Source: Pseudomonas sp. ISL-84 (lineage in GTDB: Bacteria > Bacillota > Bacilli > Bacillales > Cytobacillaceae). Taken from it: DNA of 64,000 bases. The notes beneath the pieces are model-generated. The model was not told the DNA's origin and searched no databases. It worked only from the letters and a program-made list of their open reading frames with translations. Made by a program: the position numbers and the translations under genes. The DNA is taken from assembly GCA_018613035.1 (NCBI GenBank), contig JAGGRA010000032.1, forward strand, positions 1 to 64,000, given 5' to 3'. This document shows, piece by piece, positions 26,891-36,704 of the stretch (the stretch's first letter is position 1; the number at the start of each line of letters is the position of its first letter).

Positions 26891-27400
26891 TTACTAAGCA
26901 TTGGATAGTGAGCCTTAGGCCGGTGGAATATGGCTCTCTATTTCGCAAAAAAAACTCTTTTTTGTGTATTTATTTAAAGGATTTTTTACAAAAAGGTTGA
27001 AATTCTATTAAAACTGTTATACATTTTGCAACAGGTATCCGTAAGAGGAAATGAATGTTTGAGTCATGAAAAATTTAACGGAACCGTTGAAAACGGTTTC
27101 CAAATAAGCCGATTATGTTTGACAAACCTGAATAGAATATAGAATAATAATGAATATTTAACTGACAGGTGCAGTATAGCTGGATAGAAATGCAAGCTGC
27201 CCGATTGAAAAAGGTAAATATCTGCAGATTAAATGAATGTTTCGAATCCGGAGTTAGGAAAAAATGCTTTTCCAAAATTAAGATATATATATAATGCCAT
27301 TCAGCCTACAATAAAAGATCAATCTTAGAAAGGCAAGTTACAGTCCTTCAAAATTGATTATGTCCTGAATGTTAAAATTCCCTCTCAAGGAGGACTATTG
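26891..27400. other. Long leader region upstream of topA
   Basis: No gene is supported in these 510 bases. A weak promoter candidate lies at 26997-27023 (TTGAAA, 15 bases, TATACA). A better one starts with a perfect TTGACA at 27119-27124, preceded by a cre-like site at 27088-27101. The roughly 250 bases from there to the topA start contain no structure I can name. Confidence 0.5.
27088..27148 (+). promoter_or_regulatory. Candidate cre site and promoter upstream of topA
   Basis: TGAAAACGGTTTCC (27088-27101) matches the CcpA cre consensus TGWAANCGNTNWCA at 13 of 14 positions. It is also part of a hairpin GGAACCGTT/AACGGTTTCC. A perfect -35 TTGACA follows at 27119-27124, with TAGAAT (spacer 15) or AATAAT (spacer 18) as -10. 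A cre centred about 60 bases upstream of the start would fit activation as at ackA; this is inference. Confidence 0.35.
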
Positions 27401-29476
27401 ATGTCAGAGTTTCTTGTAATCGTTGAATCACCTGCAAAGGCGAAAACGATAGAGCGTTATCTTGGAAAAAAATATAAGGTTAAAGCTTCCATGGGGCATG
27501 TAAGGGATCTGCCGAAGAGCCAAACGGGCATAGATGTGGAAAATAATTTTGAACCAAAGTACATAACCATTCGTGGAAAGGGCCCTGTTCTAAAAGAACT
27601 GAAAACAGCGGCCAAAAAAGCTAAGAAGATTTACCTTGCGGCTGACCCCGACCGCGAAGGGGAAGCTATTGCCTGGCATTTGGCCCATAGCCTGGATATG
27701 GATATTAACTCGGAATGCCGCGTCGTTTTTAATGAAATTACGAAGGATGCGATCAAAGAATCTTTCAAGCATCCGAGGCCGATTAATATGGATTTGGTTG
27801 ACGCACAGCAGGCAAGAAGGCTTCTTGATAGACTGGTTGGTTATAATATCAGCCCTTTATTATGGAAGAAAGTGAAAAAAGGCTTGAGTGCAGGCAGGGT
27901 TCAATCCGTCGCAGTCAGGTTGATTATCGACCGTGAAAAAGAAATAAAGAACTTTATACCGGAAGAATACTGGTCGATTGATGGGGAGTTCTTAAAAGGA
28001 AAAACAGCTTTCGATGCAGCTTTTTATGGATTGGAGAATGAAAAAGTTGAATTAAAATCAGAAAGTGATGTCCAAAATATATTGGGTAAAATGAAGGGAA
28101 ATAAATTTGAAGTTGCTTCTGTTACAAAGAAAGAAAGGAAACGGAATCCAGCTGCTCCGTTTACAACCTCCTCTCTTCAGCAGGAAGCGGCAAGAAAACT
28201 AAATTTCCGAGCCAAGAAAACGATGATGCTGGCCCAGCAGCTTTATGAAGGAATCGACCTTGGAAAAGAAGGAACGGTCGGTTTAATTACCTATATGAGA
28301 ACGGATTCGACTCGAATTTCCGAGATTGCCCAAAGCGAAGCAGCAGAATATATTCAAAGTTCTTATGGCAAAGAGTTTTTGCAAAGTGAAAAGAAAAAAG
28401 AAAAGAAAAATAGCAATGCCCAAGATGCTCACGAGGCGATCCGTCCAACTAGTACGTTAAAGGTACCAGCAAGTTTAAAAGAATATTTATCACGTGATCA
28501 GCTTCGATTATACAGGCTTATTTGGGAAAGGTTTGTCGCCAGTCAGATGGCGCCAGCTGTTATGGATACAATGAGTGTGGATCTAAAGAATGGGGAAGTG
28601 ATTTTCAGGGCTACTGGCTCCAAAGTTAAATTCCCTGGCTTTATGAAAGTATATGTAGAGGGTACGGATGACCAGGCTGAAGAAAAGGATAATATGCTCC
28701 CTGACCTAAAGGAAGGGGATGAGGTTTTAAAGAAGGATATTGAACCCAAGCAGCACTTTACCCAGCCTCCTCCAAGGTATACAGAAGCAAGGCTTGTAAA
28801 AACGCTTGAAGAACAAGGTATTGGGCGCCCGTCAACCTTTGCCCCGACTCTTGATACAATCCAAAAACGCGGATACGTCGCTCTGGATAACAAACGTTTT
28901 ATTCCGACTGAGCTTGGAGAAATTGTTCATGAGCTGATGATAGAGTTTTTCCCGGAAATCCTTGATATAGAGTTTACCGCGAAAATGGAAAAAGACCTGG
29001 ACTATGTTGAAGAAGGCAAGGTGAATTGGGTACAAATCATTGATGAATTCTACAGCGACTTTGAAAAACGCCTGGAAATAGCAGAAAAGGAAATGCAGGA
29101 AGTTGAAATCAAAGATGAACCTGCAGGAGAAGATTGCGAACAATGTGGAAGTCCGATGGTGTTCAAAATGGGACGCTACGGCAAGTTCATGGCCTGCAGC
29201 AATTTCCCGGACTGCCGCAATACAAAACCAATCGTTAAGGATATTGGAGTCAAGTGCCCGAAATGCAAAGAAGGAAATATAATAGAAAGAAAAAGCAAGA
29301 AACGCCGGATCTTTTACGGCTGTGACAGATTCCCTGAATGTGACTTCATTTCATGGGATAAGCCACTGCCGAGAAGCTGTCCAAAATGCGACAACTTGCT
29401 TGTTGAGAAAAAACTCAAAAAAGGTGTCCAGGTTCAATGCGTTGAATGCGACTACAAAGAAGAAAAGCAAAGTTAA
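27401..29476 (+). CDS. topA: DNA topoisomerase I
   Basis: 691 residues. The Toprim domain has Glu9 in [11 protein letters not shown] and the metal site DPDRE at 82-86; the active-site tyrosine is Tyr298 in [12 protein letters not shown]. Three four-cysteine zinc modules follow at the C-terminus (CEQCGSPM with [15 protein letters not shown] with CDRFPEC, CPKCDN with CVEC). It relaxes negative supercoils. ATG 27401 has AAGGAGG 8 bases upstream; the adjacent TTG 27398 is disfavoured. Downstream trmFO keeps the B. subtilis order. Confidence 0.98.
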   Translation: MSEFLVIVESPAKAKTIERYLGKKYKVKASMGHVRDLPKSQTGIDVENNFEPKYITIRGKGPVLKELKTAAKKAKKIYLAADPDREGEAIAWHLAHSLDMDINSECRVVFNEITKDAIKESFKHPRPINMDLVDAQQARRLLDRLVGYNISPLLWKKVKKGLSAGRVQSVAVRLIIDREKEIKNFIPEEYWSIDGEFLKGKTAFDAAFYGLENEKVELKSESDVQNILGKMKGNKFEVASVTKKERKRNPAAPFTTSSLQQEAARKLNFRAKKTMMLAQQLYEGIDLGKEGTVGLITYMRTDSTRISEIAQSEAAEYIQSSYGKEFLQSEKKKEKKNSNAQDAHEAIRPTSTLKVPASLKEYLSRDQLRLYRLIWERFVASQMAPAVMDTMSVDLKNGEVIFRATGSKVKFPGFMKVYVEGTDDQAEEKDNMLPDLKEGDEVLKKDIEPKQHFTQPPPRYTEARLVKTLEEQGIGRPSTFAPTLDTIQKRGYVALDNKRFIPTELGEIVHELMIEFFPEILDIEFTAKMEKDLDYVEEGKVNWVQIIDEFYSDFEKRLEIAEKEMQEVEIKDEPAGEDCEQCGSPMVFKMGRYGKFMACSNFPDCRNTKPIVKDIGVKCPKCKEGNIIERKSKKRRIFYGCDRFPECDFISWDKPLPRSCPKCDNLLVEKKLKKGVQVQCVECDYKEEKQS

Positions 29477-29503
29477 GGGTGGGCTTAATGCTCACTCTTT
29501 TCT
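29475..29503 (+). terminator. Weak terminator overlapping the topA stop
   Basis: AAGGGTGGGC, 5-base loop, GCTCACTCTT (two G-U pairs) followed by TTCT. The stem begins at the stop codon; the short U-tract makes it a weak candidate. Confidence 0.45.
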
Positions 29504-29698
29504 ATTGCAGGATGTGAAATCCATATTCTTTCCAAATGACGTTTTTGCCTCTTTATAATGCTTGAAACTTTTTTATTTTTAAAACGTATTGTAAAATGGC
29601 AAAATGAATAAGAACAGGGTAAAGTAAGAGAGACTGTTTTTAAATATCAAATTTTAATTGGATCATAATGATCATAAGTATTTGTGGAGGTTCGTATT

Positions 29699-31006
29699 AT
29701 GACAGATATAGCAGTAAATGTAATAGGTGCAGGGCTTGCTGGCAGTGAGGCCGCATGGCAGCTTGCCAGCAGGGGCATTCAAGTTCGTTTGTATGAAATG
29801 AGGCCCGTCAGGCAGACTCCTGCACATCATACGGATAAATTTGCAGAACTGGTTTGCAGCAATTCACTGCGTGCCAACACTTTAACAAACGCTGTTGGAG
29901 TACTGAAAGAGGAAATGCGTAAGCTAAATTCAGTGATCATTCATTCGGCAGACAGCAGTGCAGTTCCGGCTGGCGGAGCGCTTGCAGTTGACCGCCATGA
30001 TTTTGCCGCGCGTGTCACGGAACAGGTTAAGAACCACCCAAATGTAACTGTAATAAATGAAGAAGTAACAGATATTCCAGAAGGGCCAACTGTTATCGCT
30101 ACTGGCCCGCTTACAAGTGAAGCTTTATCTGCAAAATTGAAAGAGCTTTCCGGGGAAGATTATCTTTATTTCTACGATGCAGCTGCACCAATCATCGAAA
30201 AAGACTCGATTGATATGAATAAAGTCTATCTTAAATCACGCTATGACAAGGGAGAAGCTGCATATTTGAATTGCCCGATGACAGAGGAAGAGTTTGACCG
30301 TTTTTATGAGGCTCTGACAACTGCTGAAACGGTTCCATTAAAAGAGTTTGAGAAAGAAATCTTTTTCGAAGGCTGTATGCCGATTGAGGTAATGGCGAAC
30401 CGGGGAAAGAAAACCATGCTGTTTGGTCCGATGAAGCCAGTAGGTTTAGAAGATCCCAAAACAGGAAAAAGACCTTATGCAGTCGTTCAGCTGCGTCAGG
30501 ATGATGCTGCAGGCACGCTTTATAATATTGTTGGTTTTCAGACGCACTTGAAATGGGGTCCTCAAAAAGAAGTAATTCGCCTCATACCGGGACTTGAGAA
30601 TGCAGAAATTGTACGGTATGGAGTGATGCACCGCAATACGTTTATCAACTCTCCAAAAGTGCTGCGTGCAACGTATCAGTTTAAAAACCGCAATGACCTC
30701 TTCTTTGCCGGACAAATGACTGGTGTAGAAGGCTATGTGGAATCTGCAGCCAGCGGGCTTGTTGCAGGCATTAATGCTGCAAGGCTTGTAAGAGGGGAAG
30801 ATCCCATCGAATTCCCGCATGAAACGGCGATTGGCAGCATGGCACGCTATATTACAACTGCAAATCCAAAAAGCTTTCAGCCTATGAATGCAAACTTTGG
30901 GTTATTCCCTGATTTGCCGGTAAAGATTAGAGGGAAAAAAGAAAGAAATGAAAAGCATGCTGAAAGAGCATTACAAACAATTCAGAACTTTGTGAAAAAT
31001 TTGTAA
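29699..31006 (+). CDS. trmFO: Methylenetetrahydrofolate-tRNA-(uracil-5-)-methyltransferase TrmFO
   Basis: 435 residues. The FAD-binding [14 protein letters not shown] is at the N-terminus; conserved cysteines sit in [10 protein letters not shown] and EGCMPIEVM, and [17 protein letters not shown] is near the C-terminus. TrmFO makes ribothymidine at position 54 of tRNA from methylene-THF. It was formerly called gid. ATG 29699 with GGAGG 8 bases upstream replaces the longer frame start at 29684. It is not overlapping its neighbours. Confidence 0.97.
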   Translation: MTDIAVNVIGAGLAGSEAAWQLASRGIQVRLYEMRPVRQTPAHHTDKFAELVCSNSLRANTLTNAVGVLKEEMRKLNSVIIHSADSSAVPAGGALAVDRHDFAARVTEQVKNHPNVTVINEEVTDIPEGPTVIATGPLTSEALSAKLKELSGEDYLYFYDAAAPIIEKDSIDMNKVYLKSRYDKGEAAYLNCPMTEEEFDRFYEALTTAETVPLKEFEKEIFFEGCMPIEVMANRGKKTMLFGPMKPVGLEDPKTGKRPYAVVQLRQDDAAGTLYNIVGFQTHLKWGPQKEVIRLIPGLENAEIVRYGVMHRNTFINSPKVLRATYQFKNRNDLFFAGQMTGVEGYVESAASGLVAGINAARLVRGEDPIEFPHETAIGSMARYITTANPKSFQPMNANFGLFPDLPVKIRGKKERNEKHAERALQTIQNFVKNL

Positions 31007-31012
31007 ATTATG

Positions 31013-31055
31013 TTGCATGGGCTATTGAATTGTGTTACTATTTAGTAGCCCATGC
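31013..31055 (+). promoter_or_regulatory. Promoter of xerC-hslVU-codY with flanking dyad
   Basis: TTGCAT (31013-31018), 17 bases, TACTAT (31036-31041) with extended TGT. This is where B. subtilis has the codVWXY promoter. Perfect 10-base inverted arms GCATGGGCTA (31015-31024) and TAGCCCATGC (31046-31055) bracket the -10 element, their centres 31 bases apart. The right arm ends just before the ribosome site. The dyad could be an operator pair or an mRNA stem. Confidence 0.6.
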
Positions 31056-31068
31056 GAGGTGAATGTAG

Positions 31069-31971
31069 ATGGACCAAAATGTGAACGTTTATTTAAAGTT
31101 GTTTATTGAATATTTACAAATTGAAAAAAACTATTCACAATATACTATTGAACATTACCAACATGACATTAGGGAATTTCTTATGTTCATGTCTGAACAA
31201 GCGATCCCAGATTTGAAGACGGTTGAATATGCAGATGTCCGGGTATTTCTGACCAAGCTTTTTGAAAAAAAACTGGCCCGCAAATCAGTAGCCCGAAAGA
31301 TATCAAGCCTCAGAAGCTTTTTTAGATTTTTGCTGAGAGAAGAACTGGTGGCTGAAAATCCTTTCGCCCTTGTTTCGATTCCAAAAGCTGAAAAAAAGCT
31401 GCCTGAATTTTTCTATGAAGAAGAATTGCAGCAGCTGTTTGAGGCCTGTGATGAAAGCACTCCACTTGGGCAAAGAAACAAAGCACTATTGGAATTGCTA
31501 TATGCAACAGGTATGCGTGTAAGTGAGTGCAGTCAAATTCGTCTAAAGGATTTGGATATGTACTTATCTACTGTACTAGTGCATGGCAAGGGCAGCAAAG
31601 AACGGTATATTCCATTTGGCAGCTTTGCGCAAGATGCACTCGAAACATACATAACAGAAGGGCGTAAGGAATTATTGTCTAAAGGGAGCTTAACAGAAAA
31701 TTTGTTTCTGAATGCACGCGGTGGACCACTGACTGCAAGAGGCATCAGAGAAATTCTAAACAGGCTTATTGAAAAATCAACATTAACCGGCAAGATTCAC
31801 CCTCATATGATGCGTCATACGTTTGCGACACACTTGATGGCAAATGGAGCCGATATGAGAACAGTCCAGGAATTGCTGGGACACGCATTTTTATCTTCAA
31901 CCCAAGTATATACGCATGTTACAAACGAATATTTAAAGAAGACCTATATGGCCCATCATCCACGGGCTTAA
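31069..31971 (+). CDS. xerC: Tyrosine recombinase XerC (CodV)
   Basis: 300 residues. The N-terminal SAM-like DNA-binding domain (about 5-90) precedes the catalytic domain with Arg150 (ATGMRVSE), Lys174 (HGKGSKERY), His246 and Arg249 (HPHMMRHTF), His272 (LLGHAFLSS) and nucleophile Tyr281. It resolves chromosome dimers at dif with XerD. In bacilli this gene heads the codY operon as codV, and the operon is conserved here. GAGGTGA precedes ATG 31069. Confidence 0.96.
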   Translation: MDQNVNVYLKLFIEYLQIEKNYSQYTIEHYQHDIREFLMFMSEQAIPDLKTVEYADVRVFLTKLFEKKLARKSVARKISSLRSFFRFLLREELVAENPFALVSIPKAEKKLPEFFYEEELQQLFEACDESTPLGQRNKALLELLYATGMRVSECSQIRLKDLDMYLSTVLVHGKGSKERYIPFGSFAQDALETYITEGRKELLSKGSLTENLFLNARGGPLTARGIREILNRLIEKSTLTGKIHPHMMRHTFATHLMANGADMRTVQELLGHAFLSSTQVYTHVTNEYLKKTYMAHHPRA

Positions 31972-32045
31972 TAGTTATTTGATTCATACGATTGAATACG
32001 GCAGATTAAATAAAAAAGCATTATGCTCCAAAGGAGGAGTCTTTC

Positions 32046-32588
32046 ATGTCTGAATTTCATGCTACCACGATATTTGCTGTGCATCATAATGGAGAATGTG
32101 CGATGTCCGGTGATGGCCAGGTAACCTTTGGCAATGCAGTTGTGATGAAACACACAGCAAGAAAAGTGAGAAAGCTTTTTAATGGTAAGGTACTGGCAGG
32201 ATTTGCAGGATCGGTGGCCGATGCATTTACATTGTTCGAAATGTTTGAAGGAAAGCTGGAAGAATACAATGGAAACCTGGAGAGAGCTGCTGTTGAGCTT
32301 GCTAAACAGTGGAGAAGCGATAAAGTTCTGCGCAAGCTCGAAGCGATGCTTATCGTCATGAACACCGATAGCTTGCTGCTGATTTCAGGTACGGGTGAAG
32401 TCATTGAGCCGGATGATGGGATATTGGCAATTGGATCAGGTGGCAACTATGCTCTGGCAGCTGGGCGCTCTTTAAAGAGGTTTGCAGGCGAACATTTATC
32501 TGCAAAAGAAATTGCAAAGGCGTCTCTTGAAATGGCCGCTGAAATATGTGTATATACAAACAACAATATTATTGTGGAAGAACTCTAA
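32046..32588 (+). CDS. hslV: ATP-dependent protease subunit HslV (ClpQ/CodW)
   Basis: 180 residues, the proteasome-beta-like peptidase that forms double hexamers with HslU. The start [16 protein letters not shown] keeps a serine right after Met1, as in B. subtilis CodW, reported to use an N-terminal serine rather than the threonine of E. coli HslV. The block [20 protein letters not shown] is diagnostic. AAGGAGGAG lies 8 bases before ATG; hslU follows after 18 bases. Confidence 0.96.
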   Translation: MSEFHATTIFAVHHNGECAMSGDGQVTFGNAVVMKHTARKVRKLFNGKVLAGFAGSVADAFTLFEMFEGKLEEYNGNLERAAVELAKQWRSDKVLRKLEAMLIVMNTDSLLLISGTGEVIEPDDGILAIGSGGNYALAAGRSLKRFAGEHLSAKEIAKASLEMAAEICVYTNNNIIVEEL

Positions 32589-32606
32589 CAAAAGGAGTGC
32601 TGTTAC

Positions 32607-34013
32607 ATGGGTAAAGGAACAAATTTAACTCCCCGCCAGATTGTTGACCGTCTGGACCAATTTATCATTGGACAAAAAGATGCAAAAAAGGCTGTTGCTG
32701 TTGCTCTTAGAAATCGCTACCGCCGCAGCTTGCTTGAAGAAAACCTACGTGATGAAATCAATCCAAAAAACATTTTGATGATTGGGCCTACTGGTGTAGG
32801 TAAGACGGAAATTGCCCGCCGTATGGCAAAATTGGTTGGTGCCCCTTTTGTTAAAGTCGAAGCAACAAAATTTACAGAAGTAGGGTATGTGGGAAGAGAT
32901 GTTGAATCAATGGTCAGAGATCTTGTGGAAACTTCTGTACGACTCGTTAAAGAAGAAAAAATGTCAAGTGTTAAAGAAAGAGCGGAAGAAAGTGCAAACC
33001 GCCGAATTCTTGAACTGCTTGTACCTGGAGCAAAAAAGGCAGCTAATTATAAAAACCCTCTTGAAATGCTATTCGGAGGTGGAAATGATCAGCAGCAGCA
33101 GGATTCATATCAGACAGAAGATTTTAACCTGCAGGAGAAGCGCAAGATTGTTAAAGAAAAACTAGCTCTTGGTGAACTTGAAGATGAGGTTATCACTGTT
33201 GAAGTGGAAGAACAGCAGCCTTCCATGTTTGATATGCTGCAGGGCTCCGGGATGGAGCAGATGGGTATGAACATGCAGGATGCTCTTGGCAGTCTGATGC
33301 CTAAGCGCAGGAAAAAGCGAAAACTGACGGTGCGTGAAGCAAGACAGATATTAACAAATGAAGAAGCACAAAAGCTGATAGATATGGATGAGGTCAGCCA
33401 GGAGGCGGTATTCCGTGCTGAACAATCCGGAATTATTTTCATTGATGAAATCGATAAGATCGCAAGCAAAAACAGCGGAGGTTCTTCAGCAGACGTTTCA
33501 AGGGAAGGTGTCCAAAGAGATATTCTGCCTGTAGTAGAAGGTTCTACGGTAGTAACTAAATATGGTTCTGTCAAAACAGACCATGTTCTATTTATTGCTG
33601 CTGGAGCATTTCATATGGCGAAGCCTTCTGACCTCATACCTGAATTGCAGGGACGTTTTCCAATCCGTGTAGAGCTTACTAAGCTTACAGTGGAGGACTT
33701 CTACAAAATTCTAGTGGAGCCTGATAATGCTCTAATAAAACAATATGAAGCTTTATTGGTAACTGAAGGTATACAAATTGAATTTTCTGACGATGCTATT
33801 CGTAGGATTGCTGAATTCGCATTCGACGTTAACCAAAATACGGATAATATCGGAGCAAGACGTCTTCATACCATTATGGAAAAGCTCCTTGAGGATTTAT
33901 CCTTTGAAGCGCCAGATATCACCATGGAAAAAATTACAATCACTCCTCAATATGTTGAGGATAAGCTTGGAGCCATTTCACGGAACAAAGATTTAAGTCA
34001 ATTTATCCTTTGA
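32607..34013 (+). CDS. hslU: HslUV unfoldase HslU (ClpY/CodX)
   Basis: 468 residues, an AAA+ ATPase. Walker A GPTGVGKT at 60-67, an inserted I-domain (about 130-240, Gln/Met/Glu-rich), Walker [12 protein letters not shown] near 280 and sensor-2 NIGARRLHT near the end. The extreme C-terminus SQFIL is the tail that docks in HslV. It unfolds substrates and feeds them to HslV. AAAGGAG precedes ATG 32607. Confidence 0.97.
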   Translation: MGKGTNLTPRQIVDRLDQFIIGQKDAKKAVAVALRNRYRRSLLEENLRDEINPKNILMIGPTGVGKTEIARRMAKLVGAPFVKVEATKFTEVGYVGRDVESMVRDLVETSVRLVKEEKMSSVKERAEESANRRILELLVPGAKKAANYKNPLEMLFGGGNDQQQQDSYQTEDFNLQEKRKIVKEKLALGELEDEVITVEVEEQQPSMFDMLQGSGMEQMGMNMQDALGSLMPKRRKKRKLTVREARQILTNEEAQKLIDMDEVSQEAVFRAEQSGIIFIDEIDKIASKNSGGSSADVSREGVQRDILPVVEGSTVVTKYGSVKTDHVLFIAAGAFHMAKPSDLIPELQGRFPIRVELTKLTVEDFYKILVEPDNALIKQYEALLVTEGIQIEFSDDAIRRIAEFAFDVNQNTDNIGARRLHTIMEKLLEDLSFEAPDITMEKITITPQYVEDKLGAISRNKDLSQFIL

Positions 34014-34155
34014 TAATGGCTTTTGTTTGATGAGGCAAGTGAAAGGGTAGACGAAAAAAAGAAGCCTGAATTTAGTCATAATAATTTGAAGCAATAAGAT
34101 AGTTAATCTTAACAAAATATATGTTTATTGGTTGTAGCAAATAGGAGGAAATACA

Positions 34156-34935
34156 ATGGATTTATTAACAAAAACAAGAAAAATTAATGCAATGCTCCAA
34201 AGAGCAGCCGGAAAACCGGTTAATTTCAAAGAAATGTCAGAAACACTAAGTGATGTAATCGAAGCGAATATTTTCGTAGTGAGCCGCAGAGGGAAGCTGC
34301 TGGGATTTGCTGTTAACCAGCAAATTGAAAATGAGCGAATGAAGCAAATGCTTGCAGATCGCCAATTCCCTGAGGAATATACGAAAAACCTTTTCAATAT
34401 CCAGGAAACTTCGTCTAACCTTGATGTAGACAGTGAATACACTGCATTCCCAATTGAGAATAAAGACCTTTTCGCTAATGGTCTAACAACAATTGTGCCA
34501 ATTATCGGTGGCGGTGAGCGTCTTGGTACGCTTATCCTTGCCAGATTGCAGGAGCAATTCCATGATGATGATTTAATTCTTGCTGAATATGGTGCTACCG
34601 TAGTTGGTATGGAAATTCTTCGTGAAAAAGCAGAAGAAATTGAAGAGGAAGCACGCAGCAAAGCAGTTGTACAAATGGCTATTAGCTCCCTATCATACAG
34701 TGAACTCGAAGCAATTGAACATATTTTCGAAGAACTTAACGGCAACGAGGGACTTCTTGTTGCATCAAAAATTGCCGATCGTGTTGGAATTACGCGCTCT
34801 GTAATTGTCAATGCTCTTAGAAAACTTGAGAGTGCAGGAGTTATTGAGTCCCGCTCACTTGGAATGAAGGGTACTTATATAAAGGTATTAAATGATAAAT
34901 TCTTAGTTGAACTAGAAAAACTTAAATCAAACTAA
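34156..34935 (+). CDS. codY: GTP-sensing pleiotropic transcriptional repressor CodY
   Basis: 259 residues, standard length. The N-terminal GAF domain (about 1-155) senses branched-chain amino acids. A long linker helix and a C-terminal winged helix-turn-helix follow, with [20 protein letters not shown] at about 200-220. CodY represses stationary-phase genes and, in B. subtilis, the flagellar operon, which starts 424 bases downstream here. AGGAGG lies 8 bases before ATG. A terminator follows. Confidence 0.98.
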   Translation: MDLLTKTRKINAMLQRAAGKPVNFKEMSETLSDVIEANIFVVSRRGKLLGFAVNQQIENERMKQMLADRQFPEEYTKNLFNIQETSSNLDVDSEYTAFPIENKDLFANGLTTIVPIIGGGERLGTLILARLQEQFHDDDLILAEYGATVVGMEILREKAEEIEEEARSKAVVQMAISSLSYSELEAIEHIFEELNGNEGLLVASKIADRVGITRSVIVNALRKLESAGVIESRSLGMKGTYIKVLNDKFLVELEKLKSN

Positions 34936-34940
34936 AAAGA

Positions 34941-34969
34941 AAACCCGTCAAAAATGGCGGGTTTTTTTG
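34941..34969 (+). terminator. Rho-independent terminator after codY
   Basis: AAACCCG and CGGGTTT form the stem with a short A-rich loop, followed by a run of T. It closes the xerC-hslV-hslU-codY operon. Confidence 0.9.
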
Positions 34970-35359
34970 TTACAAAAAAATTACAAATTAATATGGTAAA
35001 TATATGTAATTATGTATAAATTGGTAAGTAAAACGACTCATCTTCTTCCATTATTCATTTTGTGAAAAATAGATGAATGATTCAAAAGTCTTATATAGAC
35101 TCGGGGTACGAAGGCGGTGAAAGCTATTATAGGAAAGGGATCATAAAATATGGAAATATCTAGATAATCTAAATATAACTTTCAGCATATTTTAAAAATT
35201 TGTCGAAAATAGGACTAAAGAATCATTAAAATTAACCTGATGTACATAGACATATTATTTCATATTCATTACAATAATGTTTATGATGACATAATTTGTC
35301 CATTATCACCAAATTTCTACAATAATTACCAGTAGTTATTAAAATTTGAGGTGTGAGCA
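34970..35359 (+). promoter_or_regulatory. Upstream regulatory region of the fla/che operon
   Basis: This 390-base AT-rich gap should hold the fla/che promoters. Candidates are: TTACAA at 34981-34986 with TATGTA 16 bases later (sigma-A-like); and TAAA at 35216-35219, 16 bases, CCTGATGT at 35236-35243, a weak match to the sigma-D consensus TAAA-N15-GCCGATAT. Just upstream of the latter, AATTTGTCGAAAATA (35197-35211) matches the CodY box at 11 of 15 positions. None is strong alone, and promoter positions here are uncertain. Confidence 0.4.
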
Positions 35360-35755
35360 TTGAAACTGTTTTCAGGAACCATATCCACAATTGAACATGC
35401 TTTAGATTACTCGTCACTTAAGCAAAAGGTCATATCACATAATATTGCAAATGCTGATACACCAAACTATAAAGCGAAGGATGCCAGTTTTAAAGAAGCC
35501 TTCCAACAGGCAGTTAATGGATCTTTGGAAGCAAATAAAAGCGATGCGAGGCATTATGACTTTAACGGCAGCGCATCTTCTGCACAGGGTCTGGTCACAA
35601 AAAGGAATGTTTCGTATAACCATAATGGAAATAGTGTGGATCTTGATAAAGAAATGTCGGATTTAGCGACAAATCAAATTTATTACAATGCAATGATAGA
35701 AAGAATGAGCGGGAAATTTTCAAGTCTGCAGAATGTTATAAGGGGAGGAAAATAA
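35360..35755 (+). CDS. flgB: Flagellar basal body rod protein FlgB
   Basis: 131 residues. FlgB is a proximal rod subunit; ISHNIANADTPNYKAKDASF is the conserved rod-family N-terminal motif (residues about 22-41), and the C-terminus is the usual amphipathic helix. The start is TTG 35360 with GAGGTGTG 6 bases upstream; no ATG fits. It is the first gene of the fla/che operon, and flgC follows after two bases. Confidence 0.96.
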   Translation: MKLFSGTISTIEHALDYSSLKQKVISHNIANADTPNYKAKDASFKEAFQQAVNGSLEANKSDARHYDFNGSASSAQGLVTKRNVSYNHNGNSVDLDKEMSDLATNQIYYNAMIERMSGKFSSLQNVIRGGK

Positions 35756-35757
35756 GA

Positions 35758-36210
35758 ATGTCCATATTTCACAGTATGAATAACACAGCATCTGCCCTAA
35801 CAGCCCAAAGACTTCGTATGGATGTGATTTCATCCAATATGGCAAATGCAGACTCAACCAGGAGTGTAACCGGGGAAGGGCCTTACAGAAGAAAGTCAGT
35901 TATTTTGGAGCCGAATGAAGGACAGTTCTCCTCCTTTTTGAATATGGCAATGAGTATGGGGAGAGGGATTTCAGGCGGCAACGGCGTAAAAGTGTCCAGA
36001 ATTATCGAAGACAGAGAAACACCGACTAAAATGGTTTACGACCCCACCCATGTTGACGCGGATGAAAATGGATACGTTGAGATGCCAAATGTGGATCCGC
36101 TAAGAGAAATGGTGGATTTAATTGGTGCAACAAGATCCTATGAAGCCAATGTAACTGTTTTTAATGCCTCAAAGGGTATGATGATGAAAGCACTAGAAAT
36201 AGGCAAATAG
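35758..36210 (+). CDS. flgC: Flagellar basal body rod protein FlgC
   Basis: 150 residues. The N-terminal helix with LRMDVISSNMANADSTRS is the rod-protein motif, and the C-terminus SYEANVTVFNASKGMMMKAL is typical of FlgC. It assembles the rod with FlgB and FlgG/FlgF-type proteins. GGGAGG overlaps the flgB end, so translation is coupled. Confidence 0.97.
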   Translation: MSIFHSMNNTASALTAQRLRMDVISSNMANADSTRSVTGEGPYRRKSVILEPNEGQFSSFLNMAMSMGRGISGGNGVKVSRIIEDRETPTKMVYDPTHVDADENGYVEMPNVDPLREMVDLIGATRSYEANVTVFNASKGMMMKALEIGK

Positions 36211-36222
36211 GGAGAGTAATGA

Positions 36223-36528
36223 ATGAATAAAGTAACTTTTAATCCTGTACATTCTCTAAAACAGACTGAAAACGCAAAGACCCATACATATACAACATTC
36301 GAAGCACAGCAGAGTTTTTCGTCGGTATTAAAGCAATCAATTGAAAAAATTAATGAAGCCCAAATCCAGTCAGATGTGATGACAGAAAAACTGGCAAGAG
36401 GAGAGAATATTGATCTCCATCAGGTAATGATTACTTCACAAAAAGCGAGCATCACCATGCAGGCTGCTCTTGAAGTTAGAAATAAAGTAATTGAAGCATA
36501 TCAGGAAGCAATGAGAATGCAAGTTTAA
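36223..36528 (+). CDS. fliE: Flagellar hook-basal body protein FliE
   Basis: 101 residues. The C-terminal half DLHQVMITSQKASITMQAAL with EVRNKVIEAYQEAMRMQV is the FliE signature. FliE joins the MS ring to the rod and is the first substrate of the export apparatus. ATG 36223 has GGGAGAG upstream. The gap to fliF (176 bases) carries two hairpins, one terminator-like. Confidence 0.96.
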   Translation: MNKVTFNPVHSLKQTENAKTHTYTTFEAQQSFSSVLKQSIEKINEAQIQSDVMTEKLARGENIDLHQVMITSQKASITMQAALEVRNKVIEAYQEAMRMQV

Positions 36529-36577
36529 TAGAAACGCTGAAGCTGCAGCAGCTTCTCGGAAAGATTTAAGCCACGTA

Positions 36578-36629
36578 AATTGAAAAGCTGAATAAGTCCA
36601 ATTTATGGGCTGGCTTTTCAATTTTTTAA
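36578..36629 (+). terminator. Terminator-like hairpin between fliE and fliF
   Basis: Perfect 11-base arms AATTGAAAAGC (36578-36588) and GCTTTTCAATT (36613-36623), with an inner AGTCC/GGGCT stem, are followed by a T-rich run. Just before it, GAAGCTGC-A-GCAGCTTC (about 36539-36555) forms another palindrome. Full termination is unlikely because essential downstream genes depend on the operon, so partial attenuation or RNA processing is inferred. Confidence 0.6.
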
Positions 36630-36704
36630 TGCGTTACATATGATTAAAGCTAAAAACTAGTGAGTTGCGGTTATTAGCTTAGACAGAATAACCGGGGGAT
36701 TGTG

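Noticed and set aside
27066-27107. 13-codon peptide frame upstream of topA
   Set aside because: Very short, covers the hairpin/cre-like site, and has no convincing evidence for translation.
34125-34811. 228-codon - strand frame opposite codY
   Set aside because: It is a shadow of the highly conserved codY gene, with a Ser/Ile-rich composition typical of antisense frames.
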